In this document: positions 1 through 7,970 of the stretch, in pieces
Numbering within the stretch: position 1 is the first letter of the stretch
Layout: each line of letters starts with the position of its first letter
Assembly (NCBI GenBank): GCA_900548285.1
Contig: URKE01000018.1
Location: forward strand, 1 to 33,898
DNA: 33,898 bases
DNA from: an uncultured Eubacteriales bacterium
GTDB lineage: Bacteria; Bacillota; Clostridia; Christensenellales; Borkfalkiaceae
Reading direction: 5' to 3'
The notes under the pieces: model-generated
The model's database searches: none
What the model saw: the letters and a program-made list of their open reading frames with translations, nothing else
What the model was told of the DNA's origin: nothing
Program-made: the position numbers and the translations under genes

Positions 1-1741
1 CGTCGAGATTTTCGATTATTTTAGCCTTTCTGACCGGTTTGCTGTCGCCGTGTTTAACGAATATCATCGTTAAAAACGCCAGCGCGACCGCCACGGTTGC
101 GTAATAAAACAGCGGCTTCATACTCCCCGCAAGTTCCATTATCGCTCCCGACAAAATCGGCGTCGCTATCTGCGCCGCCATCGACGCGGTGTAATAAAAA
201 CCCGTGTATTTGCCGACGTCGCCGCCCTTCGCGAGTTCCACGACCATCGGGAACGAGTTCACGTTTATCGTAGCCCAGCCTATTCCCGCAAGCGCAAACA
301 GAAGATTGAGAACTATTATGCTCGAATTTTCCGTCATGAACGTCGCCCCGAAAAACGCCGCCGTGAGCATAACCACGCCCGCGAGAATACTCTTTTTTCT
401 GCCTATTCTCTGCGCAAGCATGCCGACGGGAATATAAGAGATTATCGCCGCGCCCTGCGCCACGAGAAGCGTGGTGTTATAATCCATATGCAGAACGTTC
501 ATCGCGTAAAGCGAATATTTGGAAGTTACGGCGTTATAGCCTATATACCACAGCGCGACCGAACACAAAATCAATATAAGGCTTTTGAATTCGGGCTTGG
601 TGAGTTTCTTTTTGGAAATCTGGTCGACTTTTGCCTCTTCTTCCGTTTCGAGTCCGTCCTTAACGGAGTTCCGCTCCATTTCGTCAACCCACACGGGTTC
701 TCTGACTTTCCAGATAAACATCAGAAGCCCTAAAACCATAACCCCGCAAACCGCGCCGATGAACGGCGTGTAGCTCATGAGTTGATTATAGGTTTTGCCC
801 GTACCGAAAACCATGCCGAGAACAAGGACGATCATTCCGCCCGCCGTTCCCATAAGGTTGATTACCGCGTTCGCCTGCGAACGGAGCGGTTTTTCGGTTA
901 CGTCCGGCATGAGAGCCACCGCCGGCGAACGGAAAATCGCCATCGCGAAAAGCGTCAGAAGCAACAATCCCGCAAAAAGAACGAGCGTTAAAGGTTGCGC
1001 AAGCGTTTTTTCCAGAGCGTAATCGCTTATGCCCGGCGTTATCAGATTTTTATAAGCGTTGCTTTTGCTTACGTTCTTTCCTATATCGGAGCCGTCAGGC
1101 ATTTTATAAACGGTTTTGCCGTGTTCCGTCACGGAAACGAGTACGTAGTAGGTTTTCGTTGCCGAATCGTAGCCGTATGCCGTTTCGGGTTTGGAATGGT
1201 CGGCGTTATATTCCGCGTTGATATTCGAGTACCAGTCGCGGACTTCCGTCTTTTCCTCGTCCGTAAGTTCGTTATAGAGTTTGTTTTTTACTATTTTTGC
1301 GGCGTAATCGCAGATAACGTAAGTTTTGGGTTGTTCTTTATCCGTTATCGCGCTGTACTCGGCGTTCTGAATTTCGTAATTTTCGTCGAAAAGGGTTTCG
1401 TAACCGCTGTTTTCGCCGAAATTGCCGAGTTTTGCGAGTTGCGCGTTATCGGCGAAAGTAAGCCCGAAAAACGAAAGGGCTGCGACGATCGTTCCGATGA
1501 CTATGTACGGCGTTCTTCTGCCGAAGCGGGTTTTTGTTTTATCGGACAAACTGCCGAAAAGCGGCAGAAGAAATATCGCGATGACGTTGTCGAGCGACAT
1601 TATCACGCCCGAAACCGTCTGACTTAAACCGAATTTGTTGACGAGCATCATCGGAACGATGCTGTCGTAGGCTTGCCAGAACGCGCATATAAGGAAAAAC
1701 GCGAACCCGACGAATATCGTCTTTTTGTAGTTTAATTTCAT
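1..1741 (-). CDS. MFS (GPH/SLC45-like) transporter, 3' end cut by window edge
   Basis: Reading minus from ATG at 1741 gives 580 codons without a stop before the window edge, so the C-terminus is missing. The SD is AAGGGAG seven bases before the ATG. The first helices are followed by a cytoplasmic loop motif, GSLSDKTKTRFGRRTPYI (about residues 63-80), and later FRSPAVALMPD (about 270-280). Both are typical of the sugar/cation symporter branch (GPH/SLC45-like) of the major facilitator superfamily. An unusually long hydrophilic segment, about residues 98-248, sits between helix 3 and the next helix and should lie outside the cell. A cytoplasmic loop follows near residues 325-360, then the second helix bundle. 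The gene starts 21 bases after the zinc-ribbon gene, so it may be the last member of that operon. The substrate cannot be told from sequence. Confidence 0.85.
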   Translation of the reverse strand, partial: MKLNYKKTIFVGFAFFLICAFWQAYDSIVPMMLVNKFGLSQTVSGVIMSLDNVIAIFLLPLFGSLSDKTKTRFGRRTPYIVIGTIVAALSFFGLTFADNAQLAKLGNFGENSGYETLFDENYEIQNAEYSAITDKEQPKTYVICDYAAKIVKNKLYNELTDEEKTEVRDWYSNINAEYNADHSKPETAYGYDSATKTYYVLVSVTEHGKTVYKMPDGSDIGKNVSKSNAYKNLITPGISDYALEKTLAQPLTLVLFAGLLLLTLFAMAIFRSPAVALMPDVTEKPLRSQANAVINLMGTAGGMIVLVLGMVFGTGKTYNQLMSYTPFIGAVCGVMVLGLLMFIWKVREPVWVDEMERNSVKDGLETEEEAKVDQISKKKLTKPEFKSLILILCSVALWYIGYNAVTSKYSLYAMNVLHMDYNTTLLVAQGAAIISYIPVGMLAQRIGRKKSILAGVVMLTAAFFGATFMTENSSIIVLNLLFALAGIGWATINVNSFPMVVELAKGGDVGKYTGFYYTASMAAQIATPILSGAIMELAGSMKPLFYYATVAVALAFLTMIFVKHGDSKPVRKAKIIENLD

Positions 1742-1762
1742 CCGTTTTCTCCCTTGCCGGAA

Positions 1763-2476
1763 TTACTTTTCTTCCTTATAATACACGAGCCTGTGGCAGG
1801 AATCACACTCCACGAGACTGCCCTTTTTCAGACTGTCGAAACAAGCCATAGGGAATTCCGTTCCGCACCGCGAACAATGCGGCTTCTTTCCGAAAACCTG
1901 AACGGAATAAAGCACCGGAAAAATTTTATCCTTCCGCTTGGCTTTGTAAAGTTCCATTTCCTCCGGCGGGATTTGCTTTTCGATCTTAACGAGTTCCGCC
2001 TTGATCTTTTTCATATCCTCTTCCTTGGAAGCCTTCAAAGCGTTATATTTGGGAACGAATTCGCTATATTGACTCTTCGCCTCTTTGGTTTTGGATTTCA
2101 ACTGAGTGAACTCCTTCAAAACCGCAGATATCTCGCGTGAAATCTGCTCTATGCCGTTTGCGAGTTTTTCGATTTCGTCGTTGAGTTCCTGAGCCTTTCT
2201 CTTCACGTAGCCGAGTTGTTCGGGATCGTCCGTTTCATCCACGCCGTCGTATTCTTTTATCTCGTCGCCGAGCCTTTTATAAAGCGCGACCGACTCGTTA
2301 TATTTATTCGCAAGTTCTTCCGCTTTCTTCTCCAGAAGCGCGATGTTGTCGTTTACGCTGTTCAAAAACTTCTGCGCGGAAACGGCTTTTTTCCTCTCTT
2401 CGCTCTGCGAAATTTCGGTTTCGATTTCGCGAAGTTTCGCATCGACGCTTTGATATTGGAGTAACTGTTCTATCAT
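1763..2476 (-). CDS. C4-type zinc ribbon, coiled-coil protein (COG1579/CdsZ-like)
   Basis: A 237-residue protein: residues 1-180 are charged, heptad-like and almost certainly a long antiparallel coiled coil. The C-terminus carries CSRC (201-204) and CDSC (224-227), a four-cysteine zinc ribbon. This is the architecture of the COG1579 family, which usually sits next to nif3 and trmK in Firmicutes, as it does here. The family has been linked to nucleic-acid or ribosome-related roles, but the precise function in this organism is unknown. The start at 2476 has a strong purine-rich SD region (GGAGGAAGGAG) just upstream. It lies 46 bases after the nif3 stop and probably belongs to the same transcript. 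Confidence 0.9.
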   Translation of the reverse strand: MIEQLLQYQSVDAKLREIETEISQSEERKKAVSAQKFLNSVNDNIALLEKKAEELANKYNESVALYKRLGDEIKEYDGVDETDDPEQLGYVKRKAQELNDEIEKLANGIEQISREISAVLKEFTQLKSKTKEAKSQYSEFVPKYNALKASKEEDMKKIKAELVKIEKQIPPEEMELYKAKRKDKIFPVLYSVQVFGKKPHCSRCGTEFPMACFDSLKKGSLVECDSCHRLVYYKEEK

Positions 2477-2522
2477 ATTTCGCTCCTTCCTCCGGCGGCG
2501 CGACCGTCAAGGCAAAACCGCC

Positions 2523-3293
2523 TTAAACGAATCTTTCGTCGTCAAAGAAATAAATTTTTATATTCGTTAATTCCGCCGCGCACTTTTCCGCGAACTTCTT
2601 CATTCCGTAATTCTCCGTGCCGTAATGCGTGCAACCGAGAACGCAAAGCCCTTTTTCGAGAGCGTGAAGAAGAACGTGATGCGGAATGTCGGCGGAAACG
2701 ACGAGATCGACGCCTGCGGCTGCCGCCGCTTCGACTTCCTCGTCGCCCAGCCCCGCGCCGCAAAACGACGCGAGTTTACGGACGGGTTTATCTTTTTCGC
2801 CGTAAGCGAAAACCTTTTCCGTTCCGAATTCTTTTTTGTAGTTTTCGGTTATTTCGCCGAATGTTTTATCGGTAACGCTTATTCTGCCGTAGCCCTCGCC
2901 GTTACCGAAATCGTCCAGAATTCCGACGATTTTTCCGCCGAGCCCCGCGGCAAGACGATAATCGATTCCCTCTTTTGCGCCGTCGAGGTTAAGATGATTC
3001 GAAATTACGCCTATGCCCGCGTTCGCCGCCGTAAGAAGGGGCGCGTCGGCAAGAAGATTTTTAACCGGGCGATAAATCGCCGGGTGATGAGTGATTATCG
3101 CGTCCGCTCCGACCGAAACGGCGTAATTTACGCTCGCGCCCGTAAGGTCGAGGCAGAAAACCGCGGTTTTGATTTCTCTTTTCGTTTCGAGAATCATACC
3201 GCTGTTGTCGTAAGCGCCTTCTTTGACAAACCTGTCGGATATTTCCATAGGCGCGTATCCGAGTAATTTTAAATACAATTCGCGATAAGTCAT
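2523..3293 (-). CDS. Nif3-like dinuclear metal centre protein (YqfO/YbgI family)
   Basis: A 256-residue Nif3 family protein. Metal-site residues are visible: ITHHP (H69, H70), NHLNLD (H100, D104) and THYGTE near the C-terminus (H223, E227). These match the two-metal site of the family, which forms hexameric toroids. The length equals the short E. coli YbgI form; the CutA/PII-like insert that makes Bacillus YqfO about 370 residues is absent. The family is often annotated as GTP cyclohydrolase 1 type 2, but its physiological role is not settled. The ATG overlaps the trmK stop by four bases (ATGA), so translation is coupled. The trmK-nif3 pairing is conserved in Firmicutes. Confidence 0.93.
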   Translation of the reverse strand: MTYRELYLKLLGYAPMEISDRFVKEGAYDNSGMILETKREIKTAVFCLDLTGASVNYAVSVGADAIITHHPAIYRPVKNLLADAPLLTAANAGIGVISNHLNLDGAKEGIDYRLAAGLGGKIVGILDDFGNGEGYGRISVTDKTFGEITENYKKEFGTEKVFAYGEKDKPVRKLASFCGAGLGDEEVEAAAAAGVDLVVSADIPHHVLLHALEKGLCVLGCTHYGTENYGMKKFAEKCAAELTNIKIYFFDDERFV

Positions 3294-3940
3294 TCTATGA
3301 TTTTCCTTAATTTTTCCGTTTTTTTCAGCAATTCTTCCTTTTCGGGAGAATCGGCGTTCGCCGCCGCCTCCGAAAACAGTTTTATCTTGTCGTTGACGAA
3401 ATCTCTGAAATCGTCGCTCTTTTCTTTGAGATTATCTCTGCCGAAAACGTATTCGTCGTCCGTATATTCGTCCTTTTTATCCGATTTTTCCGCCACGATA
3501 ACGTGATAATACTTCCAATCCTTAAAAGTGTAATCACGCGTTATAAAATAGCCGTTTTCGACGAGAAAACGCCTTACTTTTTCCGCGTTTTTCATCGGCT
3601 GTAAGACGAGCCGCGAGGGTTTGTCCTCCCGCCTTTCGAGCATTGCCGAAATTATCTCGCCGCCCATACCCGAAATCAACGCTTCGTCCACGTGAGGAAG
3701 GTTATCGAACCCGTCCGACACGATAGCCGTGAATCTTCCGCCGAAACGCAAGGAAAGCCTGCTCTCGGCTTTTTTTAGGCATTTTTCGGAAATATCGGAT
3801 ATAATAACGTCGTCGAAAAGTCCGTTTTCGAGCGTTTTTTCAGCTATATAACCGTGATCGCAACCGACGTCGGCGAACGTTCCGCCGCCTATGAGTTCGG
3901 AATAAATCGTTCTGAGCCTTTTGGTGAGCGGATTATTCAA
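3290..3940 (-). CDS. trmK: tRNA (adenine(22)-N1)-methyltransferase TrmK
   Basis: A 216-residue SAM-dependent methyltransferase. The SAM-binding motif I is FADVGCDHGYIAEK (about 22-35), followed by an acidic strand end (IISDIS), and GMGGE at about 90-95 is typical of the TrmK/YqfN family. The charged helical C-terminus (about 130-216) matches the coiled-coil part used for tRNA binding. The family methylates N1 of A22 in tRNA in Gram-positive bacteria. The start overlaps the rpoD stop by eight bases and the 3' end overlaps nif3 by four, so it is translated within the rpoD-trmK-nif3 string. Confidence 0.93.
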   Translation of the reverse strand: MNNPLTKRLRTIYSELIGGGTFADVGCDHGYIAEKTLENGLFDDVIISDISEKCLKKAESRLSLRFGGRFTAIVSDGFDNLPHVDEALISGMGGEIISAMLERREDKPSRLVLQPMKNAEKVRRFLVENGYFITRDYTFKDWKYYHVIVAEKSDKKDEYTDDEYVFGRDNLKEKSDDFRDFVNDKIKLFSEAAANADSPEKEELLKKTEKLRKIIE

Positions 3941-4988
3941 TGAAATCCTTCAACCTCTTGCTTCTCGACGGGTGACGAAGTTTTCTCAGAGCCTTGGCTT
4001 CGATCTGTCTTATTCTTTCTCTCGTTACGTTGAATTCTTTTCCGACTTCTTCCAGCGTTCTCGGTTTTCCGTCGTCGATGCCGTAACGGAGCCTTAAAAC
4101 TTTTTCTTCTCTCGGGGTGAGAGTGTCGAGAACGTTTATAAGTTGTTCCTTAAGCATAGATCCCGCAACCACGTCGGTAGGCGCAGCGCTCTGCTCGTCC
4201 TCGATGAAGTCGCCGAGATGGCTGTCCTCTTCCTCGCCGATTGGCGTTTCCAAAGACACGGGATCCTGCGCGATTTTCTGAATTTCGATTACGCGCGACT
4301 CGGGGATACCCATTTCCTTCGCGATTTCTTCCGGAGTGGGTTCTCTGCCGTATTCCTGCAACAAAAGCCTCGAAACTCTGCCGACTTTGTTTATCGTTTC
4401 CACCATATGGACGGGGATTCTTATCGTTCTCGCCTGATCGGCAATAGCCCTCGTTATGGCTTGCCTTATCCACCAGGTTGCGTAAGTCGAAAATTTGAAA
4501 CCTTTCTGATAATCGAATTTTTCGACGGCTTTCATAAGCCCGAGATTGCCTTCCTGAATAAGGTCGAGGAACTGCATGCCCCTGCCGACGTATCTCTTCG
4601 CAATCGAAACGACAAGACGAAGGTTCGCCTCGGACAACGCTCTTTTCGCGTCCTCGTCGCCGTCCATCATCTTCTTTGCAAGGTTGATTTCGTCGTCCGC
4701 CGAAAGAAGGGGGACTTTACCGATGTCTTTGAGATACATCTTTACGGGATCGTCCATGCTGATCTCTTTGATGATCTGTTCGTAAAGTTCCTTGTCCTTT
4801 TCGTAATCGTCGATTATTTTGATTTTGTTCTCTTCGAGCGCTCTGTAAACCTCGTCGATCTGAGCGGGATCGGTGTCGTATCTTTCGAGTCTGTCGCAAA
4901 GCGCGTCCGAACCGATCGATCCTTTTGTTTTACATTCTTCGAGAAGCGACGTTATAATCTCCTGAAGTTGTTCTTCGCTGATCGCCAT
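3933..4988 (-). CDS. rpoD: Primary RNA polymerase sigma factor (sigma-70/SigA)
   Basis: A 351-residue primary sigma factor. Residues 1-75 look like a short region 1.1. Region 1.2 is around DPVKMYLKDIGKVPLL, and regions 2.1-2.4 contain DLIQEGNLGLMKAVEKFDY and TYATWWIRQAITRAI (about 141-180). Region 3 is IRIPVHMVETINK. Region 4.2 is the helix-turn-helix with TLEEVGKEFNVTRERIRQIE. The intact 2.4 and 4.2 elements predict TTGACA/TATAAT promoters, which agrees with the promoters seen elsewhere in the window. The start has GGAGG six bases upstream. It lies 12 bases after dnaG, in the classical dgt-dnaG-rpoD order of Clostridia. Confidence 0.97.
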   Translation of the reverse strand: MAISEEQLQEIITSLLEECKTKGSIGSDALCDRLERYDTDPAQIDEVYRALEENKIKIIDDYEKDKELYEQIIKEISMDDPVKMYLKDIGKVPLLSADDEINLAKKMMDGDEDAKRALSEANLRLVVSIAKRYVGRGMQFLDLIQEGNLGLMKAVEKFDYQKGFKFSTYATWWIRQAITRAIADQARTIRIPVHMVETINKVGRVSRLLLQEYGREPTPEEIAKEMGIPESRVIEIQKIAQDPVSLETPIGEEEDSHLGDFIEDEQSAAPTDVVAGSMLKEQLINVLDTLTPREEKVLRLRYGIDDGKPRTLEEVGKEFNVTRERIRQIEAKALRKLRHPSRSKRLKDFIE

Positions 4989-5000
4989 TTTTATCCTCCG

Positions 5001-6788
5001 TTAATATTTAGCGAGTTTTGCCGCTATTTTGGCAATAGCCCCTATGATTTCTTTTCTTTTTTCGGTGTCCGTTTCTGCCCTTAACACCTCGTTTAACTGC
5101 GCGAGTTCCGTTTCAAGTTTGTTCTTCATCATCTTTGAAACGCAATCGGAAAAATATCTCGTTTCTCCGTCGCTGCCGAAAACGTTGTCCCCGCTCGATA
5201 ACACCGCGTTATATTCGACGAGTTCATTCTCGCCGAACAGCGTCGCGATAGATGACGGGAAAATCGGTTTTTCATTTTCTTTTGCTTCGTTTATAATATC
5301 CGCAATTTTATTGCGTACGGGATCTTGAAAATCGTAACCGATAAGACTAATGTCTTTTGCATATTGTTTATTAAAAAGCAATGCGCATAAAACAAATCTT
5401 TCGGCGCCGGATATTCCGTCCTTGCTTTGAGCGACATTCTCTTCCGGTATTTCTTCCACCGTTTTTCCGGACATAAACCTTTCGGTATCTCTGCTTAAAG
5501 ATTCATACGTCGTATTCGTATCTCTGCCGAGTTTTCTTAAAAGTTCTTCCCGTTCGCTCTCGGTGGGACGTTCGGCTATTACCTTTACCGCTTCCGCAAT
5601 GTATTTTCTTTTACCAGAAGTTTCAGTCAGATTATACGCTTTTTTAAGATTCTTTATTTTAAAATCGACAAGCGGCAGACTGTCCTCAAGAAGTTTTTCG
5701 TATGCCTCCGCGCCGAATTTCCTTATCACGTCGTCCGGGTCAAGCCCTTCGGGGAGAGTTACCACTCTGACCTCGATTCCCTCGTTCTGAAGAATTTCAA
5801 GTCCTCTTATCGTTGCTTTCTGTCCCGCGCCGTCGCCGTCGTAACTTATCAGAACGGTGGGCGCAAAACGCTTCAGAAGCCTTGCCTGCTCGGTTGTGAG
5901 CGAAGTACCCATTGACGCGACTACGTTTTTAAAACCTGCGTTGTAAACCGAAATGGCGTCCATATAGCCTTCGACCATTATTATCGACGACAATCCGTTT
6001 TTCGCCTTTTCTTTTTTCAGGTTGTTGATGTTGTAAAGCGTTCTGTTCTTTATGAACAGTTCCGTTTCCTGCGTGTTTTTATACTTTGCAAAATCGGGTT
6101 TCTTTTCTAAAAGCCTACCGCCGAACGCTATGACATAACCAAGGTTGTTGATTATGGGGATAATCAATCTGCCCCACAAAGCGTCGTAAACGTAAGACGA
6201 GCCGTCATCCTTCACCTTTTTCTGACACACGCCGCATTTAAGCATTTCCTCTTCCGTATATCCTTTGGATTTCAGATAGTTCGGGAGCGAAAACATGTCG
6301 AGCGACGCGCCTATTCCGAACGCCGTGACCGTCCGCCGTTCGATGCCTCTGAATGCGAGATAATCGTTATGCGGCTTGGCTTTTGGATCGGAAAGGTTAT
6401 GCACATAAAACAGCGCGGCGTCTTTGGTGAGCGACAGGAGTCTGTCTCTCGACTGCTTGTCCGACTCGCGTTTTTTGTAATCCCTGTCGTCGTCCGGCAT
6501 AGCCATTCCCGCGTTTTCGGCTAAGAGCCGCACCGCGCCGATGTAATCGAGATTTTCCATGATTCTGACAAAGGTTATCACGTTGCCGCCGCGTCCGCAA
6601 CCGAAGCATTTGAAAAATTGCCCCGCCTCGTTCACGGTGAACGACGGAGTTCTTTCCGAATGTCCGGGAAGAGGACAACACGCCCAGTGACTGTTGCCGC
6701 GCTTTTTTAAAACGCAGTATTTCCCGACAATATCGACTATGTTGTTTTTAAGTTTTAATTCCTCAATAAACTTTTCGTCGAGAGCCAT
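5001..6788 (-). CDS. dnaG: DNA primase
   Basis: A 595-residue primase that makes RNA primers at the replication fork. The N-terminal CHC2 zinc-binding domain shows C38, H43, C61 and C64. Here the first pair is spaced C-x4-H (CPLPGH) rather than the common C-x2-H, while the following TPSF block is normal. The catalytic TOPRIM core is visible as MVEGYMDAIS and SYDGDGAGQKA in the middle of the protein. The C-terminal 150 residues are helical, as expected for the DnaB-interacting domain. The ATG follows dgt by 12 bases with AAAGGA close upstream. It sits directly before rpoD. Confidence 0.96.
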   Translation of the reverse strand: MALDEKFIEELKLKNNIVDIVGKYCVLKKRGNSHWACCPLPGHSERTPSFTVNEAGQFFKCFGCGRGGNVITFVRIMENLDYIGAVRLLAENAGMAMPDDDRDYKKRESDKQSRDRLLSLTKDAALFYVHNLSDPKAKPHNDYLAFRGIERRTVTAFGIGASLDMFSLPNYLKSKGYTEEEMLKCGVCQKKVKDDGSSYVYDALWGRLIIPIINNLGYVIAFGGRLLEKKPDFAKYKNTQETELFIKNRTLYNINNLKKEKAKNGLSSIIMVEGYMDAISVYNAGFKNVVASMGTSLTTEQARLLKRFAPTVLISYDGDGAGQKATIRGLEILQNEGIEVRVVTLPEGLDPDDVIRKFGAEAYEKLLEDSLPLVDFKIKNLKKAYNLTETSGKRKYIAEAVKVIAERPTESEREELLRKLGRDTNTTYESLSRDTERFMSGKTVEEIPEENVAQSKDGISGAERFVLCALLFNKQYAKDISLIGYDFQDPVRNKIADIINEAKENEKPIFPSSIATLFGENELVEYNAVLSSGDNVFGSDGETRYFSDCVSKMMKNKLETELAQLNEVLRAETDTEKRKEIIGAIAKIAAKLAKY

Positions 6789-6800
6789 TTCCTTTATCTT

Positions 6801-7787
6801 CTATCTTAAAATAAAATTTTTCGGTACGAAAATTTCCTCAAAAGAATAAACGGCGTACCTGTCCGTCATGCTCGACAAATAATCGCAAAGAACGGTGTCT
6901 TCGTCGTATTCGCCGAGAAGTTTTTTATAAAAATCGGGAAGTTTTTCCTTGTGTTTTTTATAATAAGCGTACATCTGCGCGAGCATTTCTCCCGCGCGCC
7001 CCTCCTCGGCTCTCGCCGCCGGGACGATATACACGTTTTTGAACATAAAATCGCGAAGCCTTTCGGTCGCCTCCATTTTATCCGCTTCCATAACGACGTC
7101 GTTTTTGCCGTAAGACTGCTTATAAATGGAAGTTACCATGCTGTTTATCCTCTCTCGCGAGGACGCTCCCAGAATTTCCATTTCCTCTTTCGGCAAATCG
7201 TTTTCGGTGATTATGCCCGCCCTTATCGCGTCGTCTATGTCGTGATTGAGATAGGCTATTCTGTCCGAAAGCGAAACGACTTTACCCTCGAGAGTATGCG
7301 GATTTCCGCTCTTTTTATGTTGCAAAATACCGTCGCGGACTTCATAAGTGAGATTGAGGTCTTCAAGTACGTCCACAACCCTTAAAGACTGAACGTTATG
7401 CTCGAATCCGTTGGGATTGAGTTCGGCAAGCACCCTTTCGCCCGAATGACCGAACGGGGTATGTCCGAGGTCGTGACCGAGAGCGATAGCCTCGGCTAAA
7501 TCCTCGTTTAAATCAAGACAATGGGCTATCGAACGGGCAACCTGCGCCACGTCGAGCGTGTGGGTGAGCCGCGTCATATAATGGTCGCCCTCGGGAGAGA
7601 AAAAGACCTGCGTTTTGTTCTTCAATCTCCTGAACGCTTTGGAATAAATTATCCTGTCCCTGTCGCGCTGATAATCGGTACGCATAGGGCAAGGCTCTTC
7701 GTATTTCAGCCGCCCCTTCGTTTTATCCGAAAACGCGGCGAACGGAGAGAAAAACTGTTTTTCTTTTAAAAGCGTTTTTTCTTTCAT
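6801..7787 (-). CDS. dgt: dGTP triphosphohydrolase-like HD phosphohydrolase
   Basis: A 328-residue HD-domain protein of the deoxyguanosinetriphosphate triphosphohydrolase family, which hydrolyses dNTPs to deoxynucleoside and triphosphate. Visible motifs are YSKAFRRLKNKTQVF, LTHTLDVAQVARSIA and GHDLGHTPFGHSGE, which carry the metal-binding H, HD and second H. Its place directly upstream of dnaG and rpoD is typical of Clostridia. The leader is unusual. Seven G residues lie 12 bases before this ATG, and a three-codon ORF (ATG at 7795) ends on a TGA that overlaps the dgt ATG. Three 17-bp repeats lie further upstream. dNTPase activity is inferred from the family, not proven. Confidence 0.93.
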   Translation of the reverse strand: MKEKTLLKEKQFFSPFAAFSDKTKGRLKYEEPCPMRTDYQRDRDRIIYSKAFRRLKNKTQVFFSPEGDHYMTRLTHTLDVAQVARSIAHCLDLNEDLAEAIALGHDLGHTPFGHSGERVLAELNPNGFEHNVQSLRVVDVLEDLNLTYEVRDGILQHKKSGNPHTLEGKVVSLSDRIAYLNHDIDDAIRAGIITENDLPKEEMEILGASSRERINSMVTSIYKQSYGKNDVVMEADKMEATERLRDFMFKNVYIVPAARAEEGRAGEMLAQMYAYYKKHKEKLPDFYKKLLGEYDEDTVLCDYLSSMTDRYAVYSFEEIFVPKNFILR

Positions 7788-7795
7788 AGAACCAT
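7784..7795 (-). other. Three-codon upstream ORF overlapping the dgt start
   Basis: Minus strand ATG GTT CTA TGA, in which the TGA overlaps the dgt ATG (ATGA). The run of seven G at 7800-7806 is four bases before this ATG but 12 before the dgt ATG, so its spacing suits the mini-ORF better. Ribosomes may reach dgt by termination and reinitiation. This is inference from spacing only. Confidence 0.4.
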
Positions 7796-7820
7796 AGAAC
7801 CCCCCTTTATATAAAATTTA

Positions 7821-7878
7821 AATCAGGACAATCCTTAAATCAAGACAATCCTTTTTATATAAATCACGACAATTCTTT
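7821..7878 (-). repeat. Three direct 17-bp repeats in the dgt-dnaG-rpoD leader
   Basis: On the minus strand the unit is AAGGATTGTCNTGATTT. Copies lie at 7838-7854 and 7821-7837 (adjacent) and 7862-7878 (one change, seven bases apart). Each unit contains TTGTC, and the middle one contains TTGATT, a possible -35 element with TAAATT 17 bases on. They may be operator sites or duplicated promoter parts. No other gene explains this 183-base gap between dgt and fabG. Confidence 0.75.
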
Positions 7879-7970
7879 CCCGACATTAATATTATTCAAC
7901 CGTTTTCGTTCTTTTCCCTTTTTTTTTCGTTTTTTGCGGTTCTGCGCCGTTTTTAGTGTTTTTATGACGG

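Noticed and set aside
2304..2510. Minus-strand frame overlapping the zinc-ribbon gene
   Set aside because: Out of frame with a well-supported gene and Arg/Glu-rich, typical of a shadow.
4143..5084. Long plus-strand open frame opposite rpoD
   Set aside because: It is the antisense of a clear sigma factor gene, has no SD and encodes an Arg/Phe-rich sequence. Other long plus-strand frames (for example 995-1627, 13909-14385, 15154-15879, 17398-19155, 24151-25850) fail for the same reason.
7900..7970. Terminator after the fabG-like gene
   Set aside because: The T-rich stretch lies on the plus strand, so on the minus transcript it is A-rich, and stems nearby have only three or four pairs.
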